Positions 1-7,962 of a DNA stretch of 64,000 nt are shown here, piece after piece. How positions within the stretch are numbered: position 1 is the stretch's first letter; each line of letters starts with the position of its first letter. Under the pieces are notes generated by a model. The model made no database searches. It had not been told where the DNA came from and saw nothing but the letters and a program-made list of their open reading frames with translations. A program made the position numbers and the translations under genes. The stretch is from assembly GCA_041398005.1 (NCBI GenBank), contig JAWKVP010000002.1, positions 310,001-374,000 of the forward strand, read 5' to 3'. This DNA comes from JAGREO01 sp020446285. Lineage in GTDB: Bacteria > Pseudomonadota > Alphaproteobacteria > Geminicoccales > Geminicoccaceae.

Positions 1-1002
1 TCGGATGCACTGGTCCGGCAGGCGATCGTCGCGATTAGTCGTTCACGACCTCCCGAAGAGGTCCTGTGGTGGAGAGCTGTCGAACAAGAGCGTGGAAACG
101 ATCGCGACGAACTATCAGCACTGAACATGCTTGCCTGTCTTTTCAAGACCCGGCAAGGATTGTCGTGGCCTACCGGATTTCTCTTTGCCGGCACGATTGA
201 CCAGGCATCTTTCGATGCGATGATCGGGAACCTGGAAAGTGATATTGAGCAAATAATCGAGGAAACTCACCGGAACAGGTCTGATCTGATCGAACTCGCC
301 GCCCAACTGGGACTGTCACCACAGCCGAGTGGCAAACATCCGTCGTTCTGGCAAGCCAACTGCCCGGGCACCCACCATACCCTGTTGCTCAATAGCCAGG
401 ACGATATGTTCTTTTGTGGCTACTGCAAGAAGAAGGGTAGCCTCGACGAGTTACGCGACTTTGTTGCGATTCGCAATCCGAATAAGGTTGAATATTCCAC
501 TCCAATTGTCAATTTACAATCCAGTTTCGACAAAGAAATAGACGAACAGTCTGATGAACAATACGATTTTGAAAATGAACAGCGTCATTTTGAACACTAT
601 AAATCCACGATTTCACTGCGTGAAGCTCATAAATCGCTCATGTTGGCATACAATAACTTTAATAATCTTTCTGAGAACGAACAATCATTTCTAAAATCCT
701 ATTTTTCCAATTGCACCAATCCTGAAATAATACATGAAGATTCTGCATCTAAGATCTGCTATATATTAGATTTTTATCTTTTTATGGATGGAAAAGAAGT
801 TTCAACGGAATACTATGAGATTGACGAAAACAGCGCGAGATATCTCGAATTGGAAGATAACATAGGAGGGCATTTTTCGATATATGAATTTTGCAATTTG
901 TACTTCGGAGCCTATTCTAGTTATGGTGAAGGAGGTGAAATATTTGGCCCGTTTGCGAGTTCAACTGAACTCGATGAAATATCGTATGGATACCTCAACT
1001 AG
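1..1002 (+). CDS. CHC2-like zinc-finger protein, 5' truncated by window edge
   Basis: The frame is open from base 1, so the gene starts outside the window; an internal ATG at 127 is only one possible start. A zinc-ribbon pattern is visible, with Cys codons at 361, 415 and 424 and a His codon at 373. It is followed by a GxxDELxxFV-type stretch, as in the CHC2 zinc-binding domain of DnaG-type primases. The region before it is well-behaved high-GC coding DNA, but from about 480 to the stop the codons become strongly AT-rich and the protein becomes acidic and Asn/Glu/Ser-rich. That change suggests foreign DNA or a recent junction. No Toprim or helicase domain is visible in the part shown. The function is unknown; nucleic-acid binding is an inference from the zinc finger only. 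Confidence 0.6.
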   Translation, partial: SDALVRQAIVAISRSRPPEEVLWWRAVEQERGNDRDELSALNMLACLFKTRQGLSWPTGFLFAGTIDQASFDAMIGNLESDIEQIIEETHRNRSDLIELAAQLGLSPQPSGKHPSFWQANCPGTHHTLLLNSQDDMFFCGYCKKKGSLDELRDFVAIRNPNKVEYSTPIVNLQSSFDKEIDEQSDEQYDFENEQRHFEHYKSTISLREAHKSLMLAYNNFNNLSENEQSFLKSYFSNCTNPEIIHEDSASKICYILDFYLFMDGKEVSTEYYEIDENSARYLELEDNIGGHFSIYEFCNLYFGAYSSYGEGGEIFGPFASSTELDEISYGYLN

Positions 1003-1022
1003 AATGTTGTTTCGCAGCTTTT

Positions 1023-1397
1023 TTACCGCGGACCAAGCATGGCGCGGTTCTGGCGGTGGGCGGCTTCGGCTTCCTCGCGGCGCTTGATCGAGCGTTCGGC
1101 CGCCTCGGCTTCCTCGCGTTCGCGGGCGAGGCGCTCCTCGCGTTCGCGGGCACGAAAGCGCCGGCGCAGGTCACGCCACTCGCGGCGCATGGGGGCGGTC
1201 GAGAGCCAGAGTGTGAGGCCGCCCGTGAGAATGCCGAGTGCGAGGCCGAACAGCATCACGCCATAGACGGGAAAGTCGAACGGAGCGACGGGAAGCGGGA
1301 AGAAGCTGATCTCGACATCGGCCCGGTTCACCACCGAGAACGACACCACGACAATGGTGCCGGCGAGCATCACGACCATGCGCAGGAGACGCATCAT
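1023..1397 (-). CDS. LapA-domain (DUF1049) inner-membrane protein
   Basis: A 124-residue protein with two hydrophobic segments (about residues 4-22 and 45-66) and a short loop between them. A strongly charged Arg/Glu-rich coiled-coil tail fills the last 50 residues. This layout matches the LapA (lipopolysaccharide assembly protein A) domain family. It lies just downstream of ihfB on the same strand, a pairing common in proteobacteria, and is probably co-transcribed with it. The family has been linked to LPS assembly with LapB in gammaproteobacteria; the role in alphaproteobacteria is less clear. The start is one of two consecutive ATG codons. Confidence 0.8.
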   Translation of the reverse strand: MMRLLRMVVMLAGTIVVVSFSVVNRADVEISFFPLPVAPFDFPVYGVMLFGLALGILTGGLTLWLSTAPMRREWRDLRRRFRAREREERLAREREEAEAAERSIKRREEAEAAHRQNRAMLGPR

Positions 1398-1428
1398 CGT
1401 CCGCTGCCCGGCTGCCGGCGTCGGGGCA

Positions 1429-1713
1429 TCAACCGCCGTTGTTCAGGCGCTCGCGCAGTTCCTTGCCGGTCTTGAAGTAGGGAACGACCTTGTCCGGAAC
1501 GTCCACCTCGCTGCCGGTGCGGGGATTGCGCCCGGTGCGCGCCGCGCGCGCGCGTACGGAGAAGGCGCCGAAGCCACGGAGCTCGACCCGGTCGCCGCGT
1601 TCGAGCGCCGTGGTCATCTCCTCGAAGACCGTTGCGACGATCCGTTCGATATCCCGGAGATACAGATGGGGATTGGCTTCCGCGAGGCGCTTGATCAGGT
1701 CCGATTTGGTCAT
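1429..1713 (-). CDS. ihfB: Integration host factor subunit beta
   Basis: A 94-residue protein of the bacterial HU/IHF family, which binds and sharply bends DNA as an alpha/beta heterodimer. The N-terminal helices (MTKSDLIKRLAE), the GFGAFSVR core and the arm segment ending in RNPRTG are all present. The arm is the part that reaches into the DNA minor groove and holds the intercalating proline. The length is normal for IhfB. It is followed on the same strand by the LapA-domain gene. The alpha subunit is not in this window. Confidence 0.95.
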   Translation of the reverse strand: MTKSDLIKRLAEANPHLYLRDIERIVATVFEEMTTALERGDRVELRGFGAFSVRARAARTGRNPRTGSEVDVPDKVVPYFKTGKELRERLNNGG

Positions 1714-1792
1714 GCGAGGCGTATTTTCCGTCTGCGCGGCCGTACCGCGAAAAATCGAGCGTGTCCGAAGGTGCCAGCATGCCCGCGGACGG

Positions 1793-2416
1793 TCAAGCGG
1801 CCGTGCCGTACAGCCAGGGCTCGCGCATCTTCTGACCGTCCTCGAACCCGTCGATGGCCGTCGATTTCTGCATGGTCAGGCCGATATCGTCGAGTCCCTC
1901 GAGCAGGCACTGGCGACGGAACGGATCCACCTCGAAGGGCACGGGCGCATTGCCGGTGGGCCGGAGGATTTCCTGCTTTTCGAGATCGATGGTGAAGGGA
2001 CGGCCGCCCGCCTCGTCCGCCTCGCGCATGAGCATGTCCACCGTCTCCTTTGGCAGGACCACCGGAAGCACGCCGTTCTTGAAGCAGTTGTTGAAGAAGA
2101 TGTCGGCGAAGGAAGGGGCGATCACGCAGCGGATGCCGAAATCGAGAAGCGCCCAGGGGGCATGCTCGCGGCTCGAGCCACAGCCGAAATTCTCGCCGGC
2201 AATCAGCACCTGCGCCTCGCGGAACGGCTCCCTGTTGAGAACGAAATCGGGAATTTCCCGGCCATCGAGATCGTAGCGCATCTCGTCGAACAGATTGACG
2301 CCGAGACCGGTGCGCTTGATCGTCTTGAGAAACTGCTTGGGAATGATCATGTCGGTGTCGACGTTGATCATCGGCAGCGGGGCGGCAATGCCCTCGACTT
2401 TCCTGAACGGCTCCAT
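1793..2416 (-). CDS. leuD: 3-isopropylmalate dehydratase small subunit
   Basis: Small subunit of isopropylmalate isomerase (leucine synthesis), which works with the LeuC iron-sulfur subunit. The protein from the ATG at 2414-2416 has 207 residues, the usual LeuD length. It contains the GCGSSREHA swivel-domain motif and the conserved N-terminal DTDMIIPKQFL stretch. The frame is open further upstream (to 2521), but those residues are not family-like, and a GGAAG-type ribosome site precedes 2416. Neither leuC nor leuB is next to it; leuB lies 25 kb away at 27786. The leucine genes are therefore dispersed. Confidence 0.93.
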   Translation of the reverse strand: MEPFRKVEGIAAPLPMINVDTDMIIPKQFLKTIKRTGLGVNLFDEMRYDLDGREIPDFVLNREPFREAQVLIAGENFGCGSSREHAPWALLDFGIRCVIAPSFADIFFNNCFKNGVLPVVLPKETVDMLMREADEAGGRPFTIDLEKQEILRPTGNAPVPFEVDPFRRQCLLEGLDDIGLTMQKSTAIDGFEDGQKMREPWLYGTAA

Positions 2417-2570
2417 GGCGGCTTCCACTTTCCTGCAAGACGGCTTGGTTGCGAGACGGCCCGGCCCGGTCGAGGCAGGGCGTGTGTGTTCCTTGGTGAC
2501 CATATAGGACAGGCGACGCACCCCCGTCCATGCCTGTTGCTGGGGGCCTGTTGCGGGGGGCGCGATCCGT

Positions 2571-2810
2571 TCAGAACATGCGCCGCCCGCGAAGGGGCAC
2601 GCCGGTAACGAGCGTGACCAGATGGGCGAGTGCGACGATGACCAGCACCACGCTGAGAATGAGCATGATCGTGGAGGGAAACATCCGCACCTCGCCGATC
2701 TCCTTCGGCCGCCGCTCGTACCAGAGGCAGAAACCGCCGGACACGAGCCCGGCGAGCAGAAGCAGGACGGTCGTCGTCAGTCCCATGGCGGGCCGGCGGG
2801 AACGGGGCAT
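2571..2810 (-). CDS. Small two-helix membrane protein
   Basis: A 79-residue hypothetical protein with two transmembrane segments (about residues 11-30 and 45-68) and a basic C-terminus ending in LRGRRMF. An internal ATG at 2786 could also be the start and would remove only eight basic residues. Similar short membrane proteins are widespread in alphaproteobacteria and have no assigned role. It lies between leuD and the divergent TadG-like operon. I see no link to leucine synthesis. Confidence 0.6.
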   Translation of the reverse strand: MPRSRRPAMGLTTTVLLLLAGLVSGGFCLWYERRPKEIGEVRMFPSTIMLILSVVLVIVALAHLVTLVTGVPLRGRRMF

Positions 2811-2927
2811 TCACCGATGATCGATCTCCTTATAATCGCTTGGGCGAATTTCTCTACTTCGCACAATTCTTCTATTGGATTTTAAAAAAATTCGAAACGT
2901 TTACTGATTCTTAAGCGAGAAAATCCA

Positions 2928-2941
2928 TTCTTGCGCAAGAA
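2928..2941. promoter_or_regulatory. 14-nt perfect palindrome before the TadG-like operon
   Basis: TTCTTGCGCAAGAA is self-complementary and sits 26 nt before the ATG at 2968, in an AT-rich stretch (2820-2967) that contrasts with the GC-rich neighbours. The position and symmetry suit a dimeric repressor or activator site for the 2968-5017 operon. No -35/-10 pair is convincing by eye, so the function is inferred only. Confidence 0.35.
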
Positions 2942-2967
2942 ATGCAAGAGTCGGACGGAATACAAAA

Positions 2968-3927
2968 ATGCCCTCACCCGCGCGCCGCAGCCCCGGTTCG
3001 CTCGCCGTCGACGAAAACGGATCGATGGCGATGTTCATGGCGCTGTCGATGTTCGCCCTTCTGGGCGTCAGCGCCCTCGCCATCGACCTCGCACGCCAGC
3101 TCAACGCGGATATCGAGCTCGCCCACAGCACCGACCTCGCCTGCGCGCGCTTTGCGGCGTTCTATCACGAAAATCTCGACGACGAACACCGCAGGCGTTC
3201 GGCGTTCCGGCAGTTCGAGGCACAAAAGGAAATCCTGGGCCTCGGGGACTGGGGCACGAAAGCCGAGATCGAACGGGGCGACACCGTCAGCCGGATGGTC
3301 ACTTCCGGCTCCGGCCGGGCGACCTTCGCCCGCATGTTCGGCATCGACCATCTCGATGTCCGCGACAGCCGCACCTGCAAGCTGCCCGGTCCGAATGCCG
3401 GTGAAGGCGAAACCCTCTTCGCCGACGGTTTCGAGGACGTGCTCATTTCCGCGGGCGCATGGACCGTGCTGCAATCCACGAAGAACTGGCGGGTCACACG
3501 CGGTGCGGGGGTTGAAATCCAGGCAAGCACGGTTTTTTCGGCACCCGAAGGAAACAATTACGCCGAACTGGACAGTCACGCATCCAGAAGTTTCAACAAT
3601 GCGGGCCGTGCCACCAATTCAGCGATAACGACAAGCATAGAATTCCCGCAAGGATATTTCGAGCTTCACTACAAATACCTGAGTCGCGTGAATTCCGCAA
3701 CGACCAATATCATTTTCGTCTATCTGGATGCCGACGGTGAAACGCCCGGCAGCAACCGGATCGACGAGGCACTCTACAGTTCCGTCTGGGAGGAACGATC
3801 GGTGCCGATCCGCATCTCCTCCCCCGGACTCTACCATCTGACATTCGAGGCAAGCGGACGCGAGGATACGGTCGGCGGTCTCATCGACGATATCCGCATC
3901 CTCTTCGCCTCGCCGAAGCCGTCATGA
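2968..3927 (+). CDS. TadG-like pilus-assembly protein with C-terminal beta-rich domain
   Basis: A 319-residue protein. Residues about 13-45 form the N-terminal hydrophobic segment of Flp/Tad pilus-assembly TadE/G-like proteins (DENGSMAMFMALSMFALLG, then ALAIDLARQ). Residues about 145-315 look like a separate beta-sandwich with alternating aromatic and polar strands. They contain an AELDS motif of the type seen in secreted carbohydrate-binding or lectin-like modules. The protein is therefore probably membrane anchored with an extracytoplasmic binding domain. It is the first gene of an overlapping operon (ATGA with the next gene). No Tad ATPase, secretin or flp prepilin gene lies nearby. The domain call is moderately sure and the binding role is inferred. 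Confidence 0.6.
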   Translation: MPSPARRSPGSLAVDENGSMAMFMALSMFALLGVSALAIDLARQLNADIELAHSTDLACARFAAFYHENLDDEHRRRSAFRQFEAQKEILGLGDWGTKAEIERGDTVSRMVTSGSGRATFARMFGIDHLDVRDSRTCKLPGPNAGEGETLFADGFEDVLISAGAWTVLQSTKNWRVTRGAGVEIQASTVFSAPEGNNYAELDSHASRSFNNAGRATNSAITTSIEFPQGYFELHYKYLSRVNSATTNIIFVYLDADGETPGSNRIDEALYSSVWEERSVPIRISSPGLYHLTFEASGREDTVGGLIDDIRILFASPKPS

Positions 3928-4448
3928 AACCGCGCCGGCCCGCCCCCGCGGCACACATGCCTGCTGCCATGGCACGCATGGCCGGCGACCGGCGCGGCGT
4001 CGCCGCCGTCGAATTCGCACTCGTCCTCGGCCCGTTTCTCCTCCTCCTCCTGTCCATGCTGGAACTGGGCTTCATCCTGATCGCCGACATCTCGCTGCAT
4101 CATGCCGCCATGATCGTGGCGCGCTCGTACCGGGATGCCGAAACGGCGCCGAAGACCTACGCCGAAGCGCGGGCGCTGGCCTGTGCCGACATGGTCGCCT
4201 TTCTCGCCTGCGACCGCAGGTTCACGATCGATCTCCGCACGGTCGACCGGATGCCGCTGCGTCCGCCCCGACGGATGACCGGTCTGAACCGTTTCACGAC
4301 CGGCGCCGGCTCGGACATCGTCGTCGTGCGCATTTCCTATGACTGGCAGGGCCTGACGCCGGTCAACCACCTGATCGACAGGGGCGATCCCTTCGCCGGC
4401 CGTCTCATCGCCGCGAGCTTCGCCCGCAGACACGAGACGGAACCCTGA
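3924..4448 (+). CDS. TadE-like pilus-assembly protein
   Basis: A 174-residue protein with the classic TadE N-terminal signature: RRGVAAVEFALVLGPFLLLLL, a basic patch followed by A-A-V-E-F and one long transmembrane helix. The rest is predicted to be outside the cytoplasm and contains two Cys close together, in ALACADMVAFLACD, that could form a disulfide. It overlaps the upstream TadG-like gene by four bases and the downstream gene by one, so translation of the three genes is coupled. TadE-family proteins are pseudopilins or assembly factors of Flp pili. Confidence 0.75.
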   Translation: MKPRRPAPAAHMPAAMARMAGDRRGVAAVEFALVLGPFLLLLLSMLELGFILIADISLHHAAMIVARSYRDAETAPKTYAEARALACADMVAFLACDRRFTIDLRTVDRMPLRPPRRMTGLNRFTTGAGSDIVVVRISYDWQGLTPVNHLIDRGDPFAGRLIAASFARRHETEP

Positions 4449-5017
4449 TGCACACAGGGCCGCGAACCCGTCCCCGGATGGCATCGCCGCGCCGCCTGTG
4501 GCGCTGCATGCGCGGCGCGAACGCCGTCGAATTCGCGCTCATCGCCCCGGTCATGCTGCTGCTGGGCATGGGGACGATCGAGCTTTCGGCCTATCTGCGC
4601 GCGGCACGCGCGGTCGCCGACCTCACCGGTTCGGTCGCGGTCGCCATCGGCGATATCGACCGGATCACAGGCCGGGACATCCGGGAACTCGAGGTCGCGG
4701 TCGCGGGTGCCAGCGGGTACCTGAACAGGGATCGCCTGACGATCGAGATCCACGCGGTCACCATGCAGGACAACCGGCCGGTCACCCAATGGCGACGGCG
4801 GATCGGCAACGACCATGACGGGCCGAAATCAACCGCGATCGGCGAGACCGCGAGGACCCTCGCGACCCGGACCCTCGACGACGGCCAGAGCGCCCTGATC
4901 GTCGAATCCCGCTACGCCTATCACGACGTCATCGGCGGCGGTTTCCTCGCCGATACCACCATTACCCGAACATTCATCGCCTTCCCGAAGAACGACGAAA
5001 CGACCCTTGATCCCTAA
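4448..5017 (+). CDS. TadE-like pilus-assembly protein
   Basis: A 189-residue protein, the second TadE-type protein in the operon. The basic N-terminus is followed by GANAVEFALIAPVMLLLGMG, the pseudopilin-like helix with the conserved Val-Glu-Phe. The remaining 140 residues are soluble and probably periplasmic or extracellular. It overlaps the previous stop by one base. With its two upstream neighbours it forms a compact set of three pseudopilin-like proteins that lacks secretion machinery locally. It presumably works with a Tad apparatus encoded elsewhere. Confidence 0.75.
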   Translation: MHTGPRTRPRMASPRRLWRCMRGANAVEFALIAPVMLLLGMGTIELSAYLRAARAVADLTGSVAVAIGDIDRITGRDIRELEVAVAGASGYLNRDRLTIEIHAVTMQDNRPVTQWRRRIGNDHDGPKSTAIGETARTLATRTLDDGQSALIVESRYAYHDVIGGGFLADTTITRTFIAFPKNDETTLDP

Positions 5018-5018
5018 G

Positions 5019-5051
5019 AGCGTGTCGACGAAACACCACCAGCCACGATGC
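5019..5051 (+). repeat. Dispersed 33-nt element, copy 1
   Basis: It shares the pattern AGCRTGTYGACGAAA followed by CCRMCAGCCRCGATGC with copies at 5541-5572 (inverted), 5579-5611 and 30122-30154. All copies are intergenic. This copy starts two bases after the stop codon of the TadE-like gene. Confidence 0.65.
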
Positions 5052-5068
5052 CCGACAAAAAGGCCAGA

Positions 5069-5320
5069 GGCCGCGCTCAGGCGGCGAAGCGATAGCATTT
5101 CGAAGAGACGAGCCGCGCTCGAGCAGCGAAGCGATAGCGCTTCGGGGAGACGAGTCGCGCTCAGGTAGCGAAGTGATAGCGCTTCGGGGAGACGAGCCGT
5201 GTTCAGGCAGCGTAGCGATAGCACTTCGGGGAGACGAGCCGCGCTCGAGCAGCGTAGCGATAGCGCTTTGCGGAGACGAGCCGCGCTCAGGTAGCGAAGT
5301 GATAGCGCTTCGCGGAGACG
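5069..5320 (+). repeat. Tandem array: six exact-length 42-nt units
   Basis: Units begin at 5069, 5111, 5153, 5195, 5237 and 5279, each exactly 42 nt. The shared skeleton is AGCCGCGCTC, then AGCGWAGYGATAGC, then TTCGSGGAGACG. Substitutions occur but no insertions or deletions. The period is a multiple of three, so any frame would encode a 14-residue repeat, but no flanking gene uses it. The central AGCGNAGYGATAGCGCTTCG part is partly self-complementary (AGCG/CGCT). The function is unknown. Confidence 0.9.
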
Positions 5321-5540
5321 GGAGGGTCAGCGCAGCAACGTTGCGCGCCCGAACGCCGACGAAGCCCGCTGGTCCCTTTGTCTCGCATCCCCACGATCCG
5401 GCAAATGGGGAACGGCGCGCTTTCTGCTACTGCATGCGTCGCCTGCCGTTCACCCGTGCGGGGCTGTGGGGAGCCCGCAGCCCACAAAGCCCCGGCATCA
5501 CTTCGCACCAGGCTCCTTCCCGGCGACAGCAATCGACGAC

Positions 5541-5572
5541 CGTCGCGGCTGTCGGTATTTCGTCAACATGCT
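5541..5572 (-). repeat. Dispersed 33-nt element, copy 2 (inverted)
   Basis: Reverse-oriented copy of the element at 5019. Only six bases separate it from copy 3, so the pair can fold into a long imperfect hairpin (5541-5611). Its arms include CGCGGCTG/CAGCCGCG and TTTCGTCAA/TTGACGAAA. This paired arrangement is typical of REP-like extragenic palindromes. Confidence 0.65.
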
Positions 5573-5578
5573 GGCCAC

Positions 5579-5611
5579 GGCATCTTGACGAAACGCCACC
5601 AGCCGCGATGC
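5579..5611 (+). repeat. Dispersed 33-nt element, copy 3
   Basis: Direct-orientation copy that forms the right arm of the hairpin with copy 2. It shares CTTGACGAAAC and CCACCAGCCGCGATGC with copy 1. Confidence 0.65.
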
Positions 5612-5820
5612 GAGAACAACAGGGGCCGGAGATCGCGCCCGATGGGAGTTTCCGCGATGTTCAGGCGAAGCAATGGGACGCATCGCGGAAGTGTGGAAGT
5701 GTGGAAGTTGGAGGTGTGAGGAACGGTGCGGCACGCCTTCATGACGCCTCACTCCCTGTCCCGTCTCACCCCCGGCCCGCTTGCCACGCTGCCGGCATCC
5801 GGCCGGAAGGCGCGCGCGTT

Positions 5821-6630
5821 TCAGTCGCCGCCGGCATTCGCGCGGCGAAGGGCCGGAAGCCCCACACCGGTGGATTCGAACCCGCCATCAGCGGCGATGA
5901 CCTGACCCGTGACATAGCTCGCCCGCCCGGAACAGAGAAAGGCGATCACCTCGGCGATCTCCCGCTCGCTGCCATAGCGGTTGAGCGGAATGGCATCGTG
6001 ATAGGCGTCGATGATTTCCTGCGTGTGCACGGCCATGGCAAGCTTGGTGCGCACCGGACCGGGACAGACGCAGTTGGCGCGAATGCCATACTCGCCGAGT
6101 TCCGCCGCCTGCTGCCTCGTGAGCTGGATGACGGCGGCCTTCGATGTACCGTAGGCGATCCTGAGCGTGGAGCCGCGAAGCCCGGAGATGGAGGCAATGT
6201 TGACGATGCAGCCGCGCGATTGCCTGAGCGCCGGCAACGCCGCCTGCGAAACGAGGAACACACCGTCGAGATTGGTCGCCATGACCGTCCGCCACTGCTC
6301 GAACCCGGTCCGTTCGATGGGCGCGAAATCGGCAACGCCGGCATTGTTCACGACCGCATCGATCCCGCCGAACCGCGCGAGCACCCCGCCGACCATCTCC
6401 TCCACCTGATCCGCGATGGAGACATCGCAGAAGAAGGGTTCGGCCCGGTCGATGCCACCCCGGTGGATATCACGGCTCGCCTCCTCGAGCGCCGGGCGAT
6501 CACGATCGATCATGGCCACCGTCCAGCCTTCCTCGATCAGGAGTTTCGTCGTCGCCAGCCCGATTCCCCGGGCCGCACCCGTCACGACCGCCCGTTTTCC
6601 CGCCATCTCGATCCGCCCCGCATGTTTCAC
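5821..6630 (-). CDS. SDR-family NAD(P)-dependent oxidoreductase
   Basis: A classical short-chain dehydrogenase. It has the TGAARGIG cofactor motif near the N-terminus, NNAG in the middle, the catalytic Ser in IASISG and the YGTSK active-site Tyr/Lys pair. The C-terminal ADGG fits the family. The length is about 270 residues. The frame extends to an ATG at 6678, but GTG at 6630 directly follows GGGAGGGGGC, the best ribosome site in the region; an ATG at 6606 is a third option. The long version would overlap the upstream radical SAM stop by four bases. The substrate cannot be told from sequence; the closest general class is the 3-oxoacyl-ACP reductase/sugar dehydrogenase-like SDRs. Confidence 0.85.
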   Translation of the reverse strand: MKHAGRIEMAGKRAVVTGAARGIGLATTKLLIEEGWTVAMIDRDRPALEEASRDIHRGGIDRAEPFFCDVSIADQVEEMVGGVLARFGGIDAVVNNAGVADFAPIERTGFEQWRTVMATNLDGVFLVSQAALPALRQSRGCIVNIASISGLRGSTLRIAYGTSKAAVIQLTRQQAAELGEYGIRANCVCPGPVRTKLAMAVHTQEIIDAYHDAIPLNRYGSEREIAEVIAFLCSGRASYVTGQVIAADGGFESTGVGLPALRRANAGGD

Positions 6631-6674
6631 GCCCCCTCCCTGTTTGGGCCAGCCGGCAGCGACTTGCAATGCCG

Positions 6675-7811
6675 TCATGCGGTATCATCGCCCGCCGGGG
6701 AACAGCCCGCCTGCCTGAACAGTCCGAGCTGGCCATCACGGTCGGGAGCCTCGAAACGGTCGCAGCGCATCGGCACGCGCCGGCCGTTGAGACCGAGGCG
6801 ATCGCAGGCCCGCTCGAAACGCCGGCGAACGAGATCCGCATACACTCCCCGCCCCGTCAGGCGCGAGCCGAACCCGGGATCGTTGAGGCGACCGCCGCGC
6901 ATCTGGCGGATGAGCGAGAGCACATGCGTCCTGCGCAACGGATAATGCTCCTGCAGCCAGGCATCGAACAGCTCACCGACATCGTGCGGCAGGCGCAGCA
7001 TGACATAACCCGCATGCGTCGCGCCGGCATCCCGCGCGCTTTCCAGCAACGCCTCGATCTCGTGATCGGTGAGCCCCGGAATGACCGGTGCGGTCATCAC
7101 GCCCGTATCGATACCGGCGCCGGCAAGCATGCGCACGGTCTCGAACCGCCGCGAAGGCGTGGTGGCGCGCGGTTCGAGCCGGCGCGCAAGCGTGCGATCC
7201 TGCGTGGTGATCGAGATGGAAACACGCGCGAGCCCGTCACGCGCCATCTCCCCGAGAATGTCGAGATCGCGAAGGACGAGCGACGATTTCGTGACGATGC
7301 CGACCGGATGGCGCGCCTCCCTGAGCACTTCGAGGATCGTACGCGTGAGTGCCAGACGCCGCTCGATCGGCTGGTAGGGATCCGTGTTGGTGCCGAGCGC
7401 GATCGGCCGGCAGCGATAGCCGGGCTTCGCCAGTTCCGCCCGCAGGAGCCGGGCGACATCGTGCTTGACCCAGATCTTCGTCTCGAAATCGAGTCCGGCG
7501 GAAAGCCCGAGAAAATTGTGCGTCGGCCGCGCGAAACAGTAGATGCAGCCATGCTCGCATCCGCGATAGGGATTGACCGACCGGTCGAACGGCAGATCCG
7601 GACTGTCATTGCGCGCGATCACCGAACGGCTGGTATCGGCGAAGATCTCCGTCGCCGGCGGCGGTGCTGCGGCAATCTCCCCGAGCGACGCCCAGCCATC
7701 ATCCTCCGGCTCCTGCGAAAACCGCTCGAACCGCCCGGCGGGATTGCGTGTCGCTCCCCGCCCCTTATGCGCGAGATTGCGCCCGGAACCCTGCGCGATC
7801 GCGTGGTCCAT
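6675..7811 (-). CDS. Radical SAM protein, PA0069/SplB-like
   Basis: A 378-residue protein. The radical SAM cluster motif CxxxCxxC is at Cys85, Cys89 and Cys92 (CEHGCIYC), followed by the FARP and TNTDPYQPIE signatures of the PA0069/Rv2578c group. This group is related to spore photoproduct lyase and is often labelled DNA repair photolyase. A GGGAGGAAC ribosome site precedes the ATG. The reaction in this group is not established. The SDR gene follows closely on the same strand and may be co-transcribed. Confidence 0.85.
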   Translation of the reverse strand: MDHAIAQGSGRNLAHKGRGATRNPAGRFERFSQEPEDDGWASLGEIAAAPPPATEIFADTSRSVIARNDSPDLPFDRSVNPYRGCEHGCIYCFARPTHNFLGLSAGLDFETKIWVKHDVARLLRAELAKPGYRCRPIALGTNTDPYQPIERRLALTRTILEVLREARHPVGIVTKSSLVLRDLDILGEMARDGLARVSISITTQDRTLARRLEPRATTPSRRFETVRMLAGAGIDTGVMTAPVIPGLTDHEIEALLESARDAGATHAGYVMLRLPHDVGELFDAWLQEHYPLRRTHVLSLIRQMRGGRLNDPGFGSRLTGRGVYADLVRRRFERACDRLGLNGRRVPMRCDRFEAPDRDGQLGLFRQAGCSPAGDDTA

Positions 7812-7962
7812 GCCGTTCCTCCCGAAAAGAACAAATCATGAACACATTACAGCGAACCGCACCCCTTGTCCAGCACCGCGATTCTCCGCGCTCATCTGCC
7901 GGCTGTATGCGATAAATTCCCCAATTGTATAGATTCACCGCGAGCAAAAGCCCTGTATACAA

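Larger units (their letters stand above)
5018..5820. other. Repeat-rich intergenic gap, no supported gene
   Basis: About 800 bases between the TadE-like operon and the SDR gene. It holds three copies of a dispersed 33-nt element and a six-copy 42-nt tandem array. From 5321 to 5540 I see no clear structure. Around 5691-5723 there is a short GTGGAAGT direct repeat. Long open frames cross the region, but they run antisense through the next genes and look like GC-driven shadows. Confidence 0.7.

Noticed and set aside
5173..6945. A 590-codon plus-strand open frame
   Set aside because: It reads through the 42-nt array and then antisense across the SDR and radical SAM genes; composition is Arg/Pro-rich with no domain.
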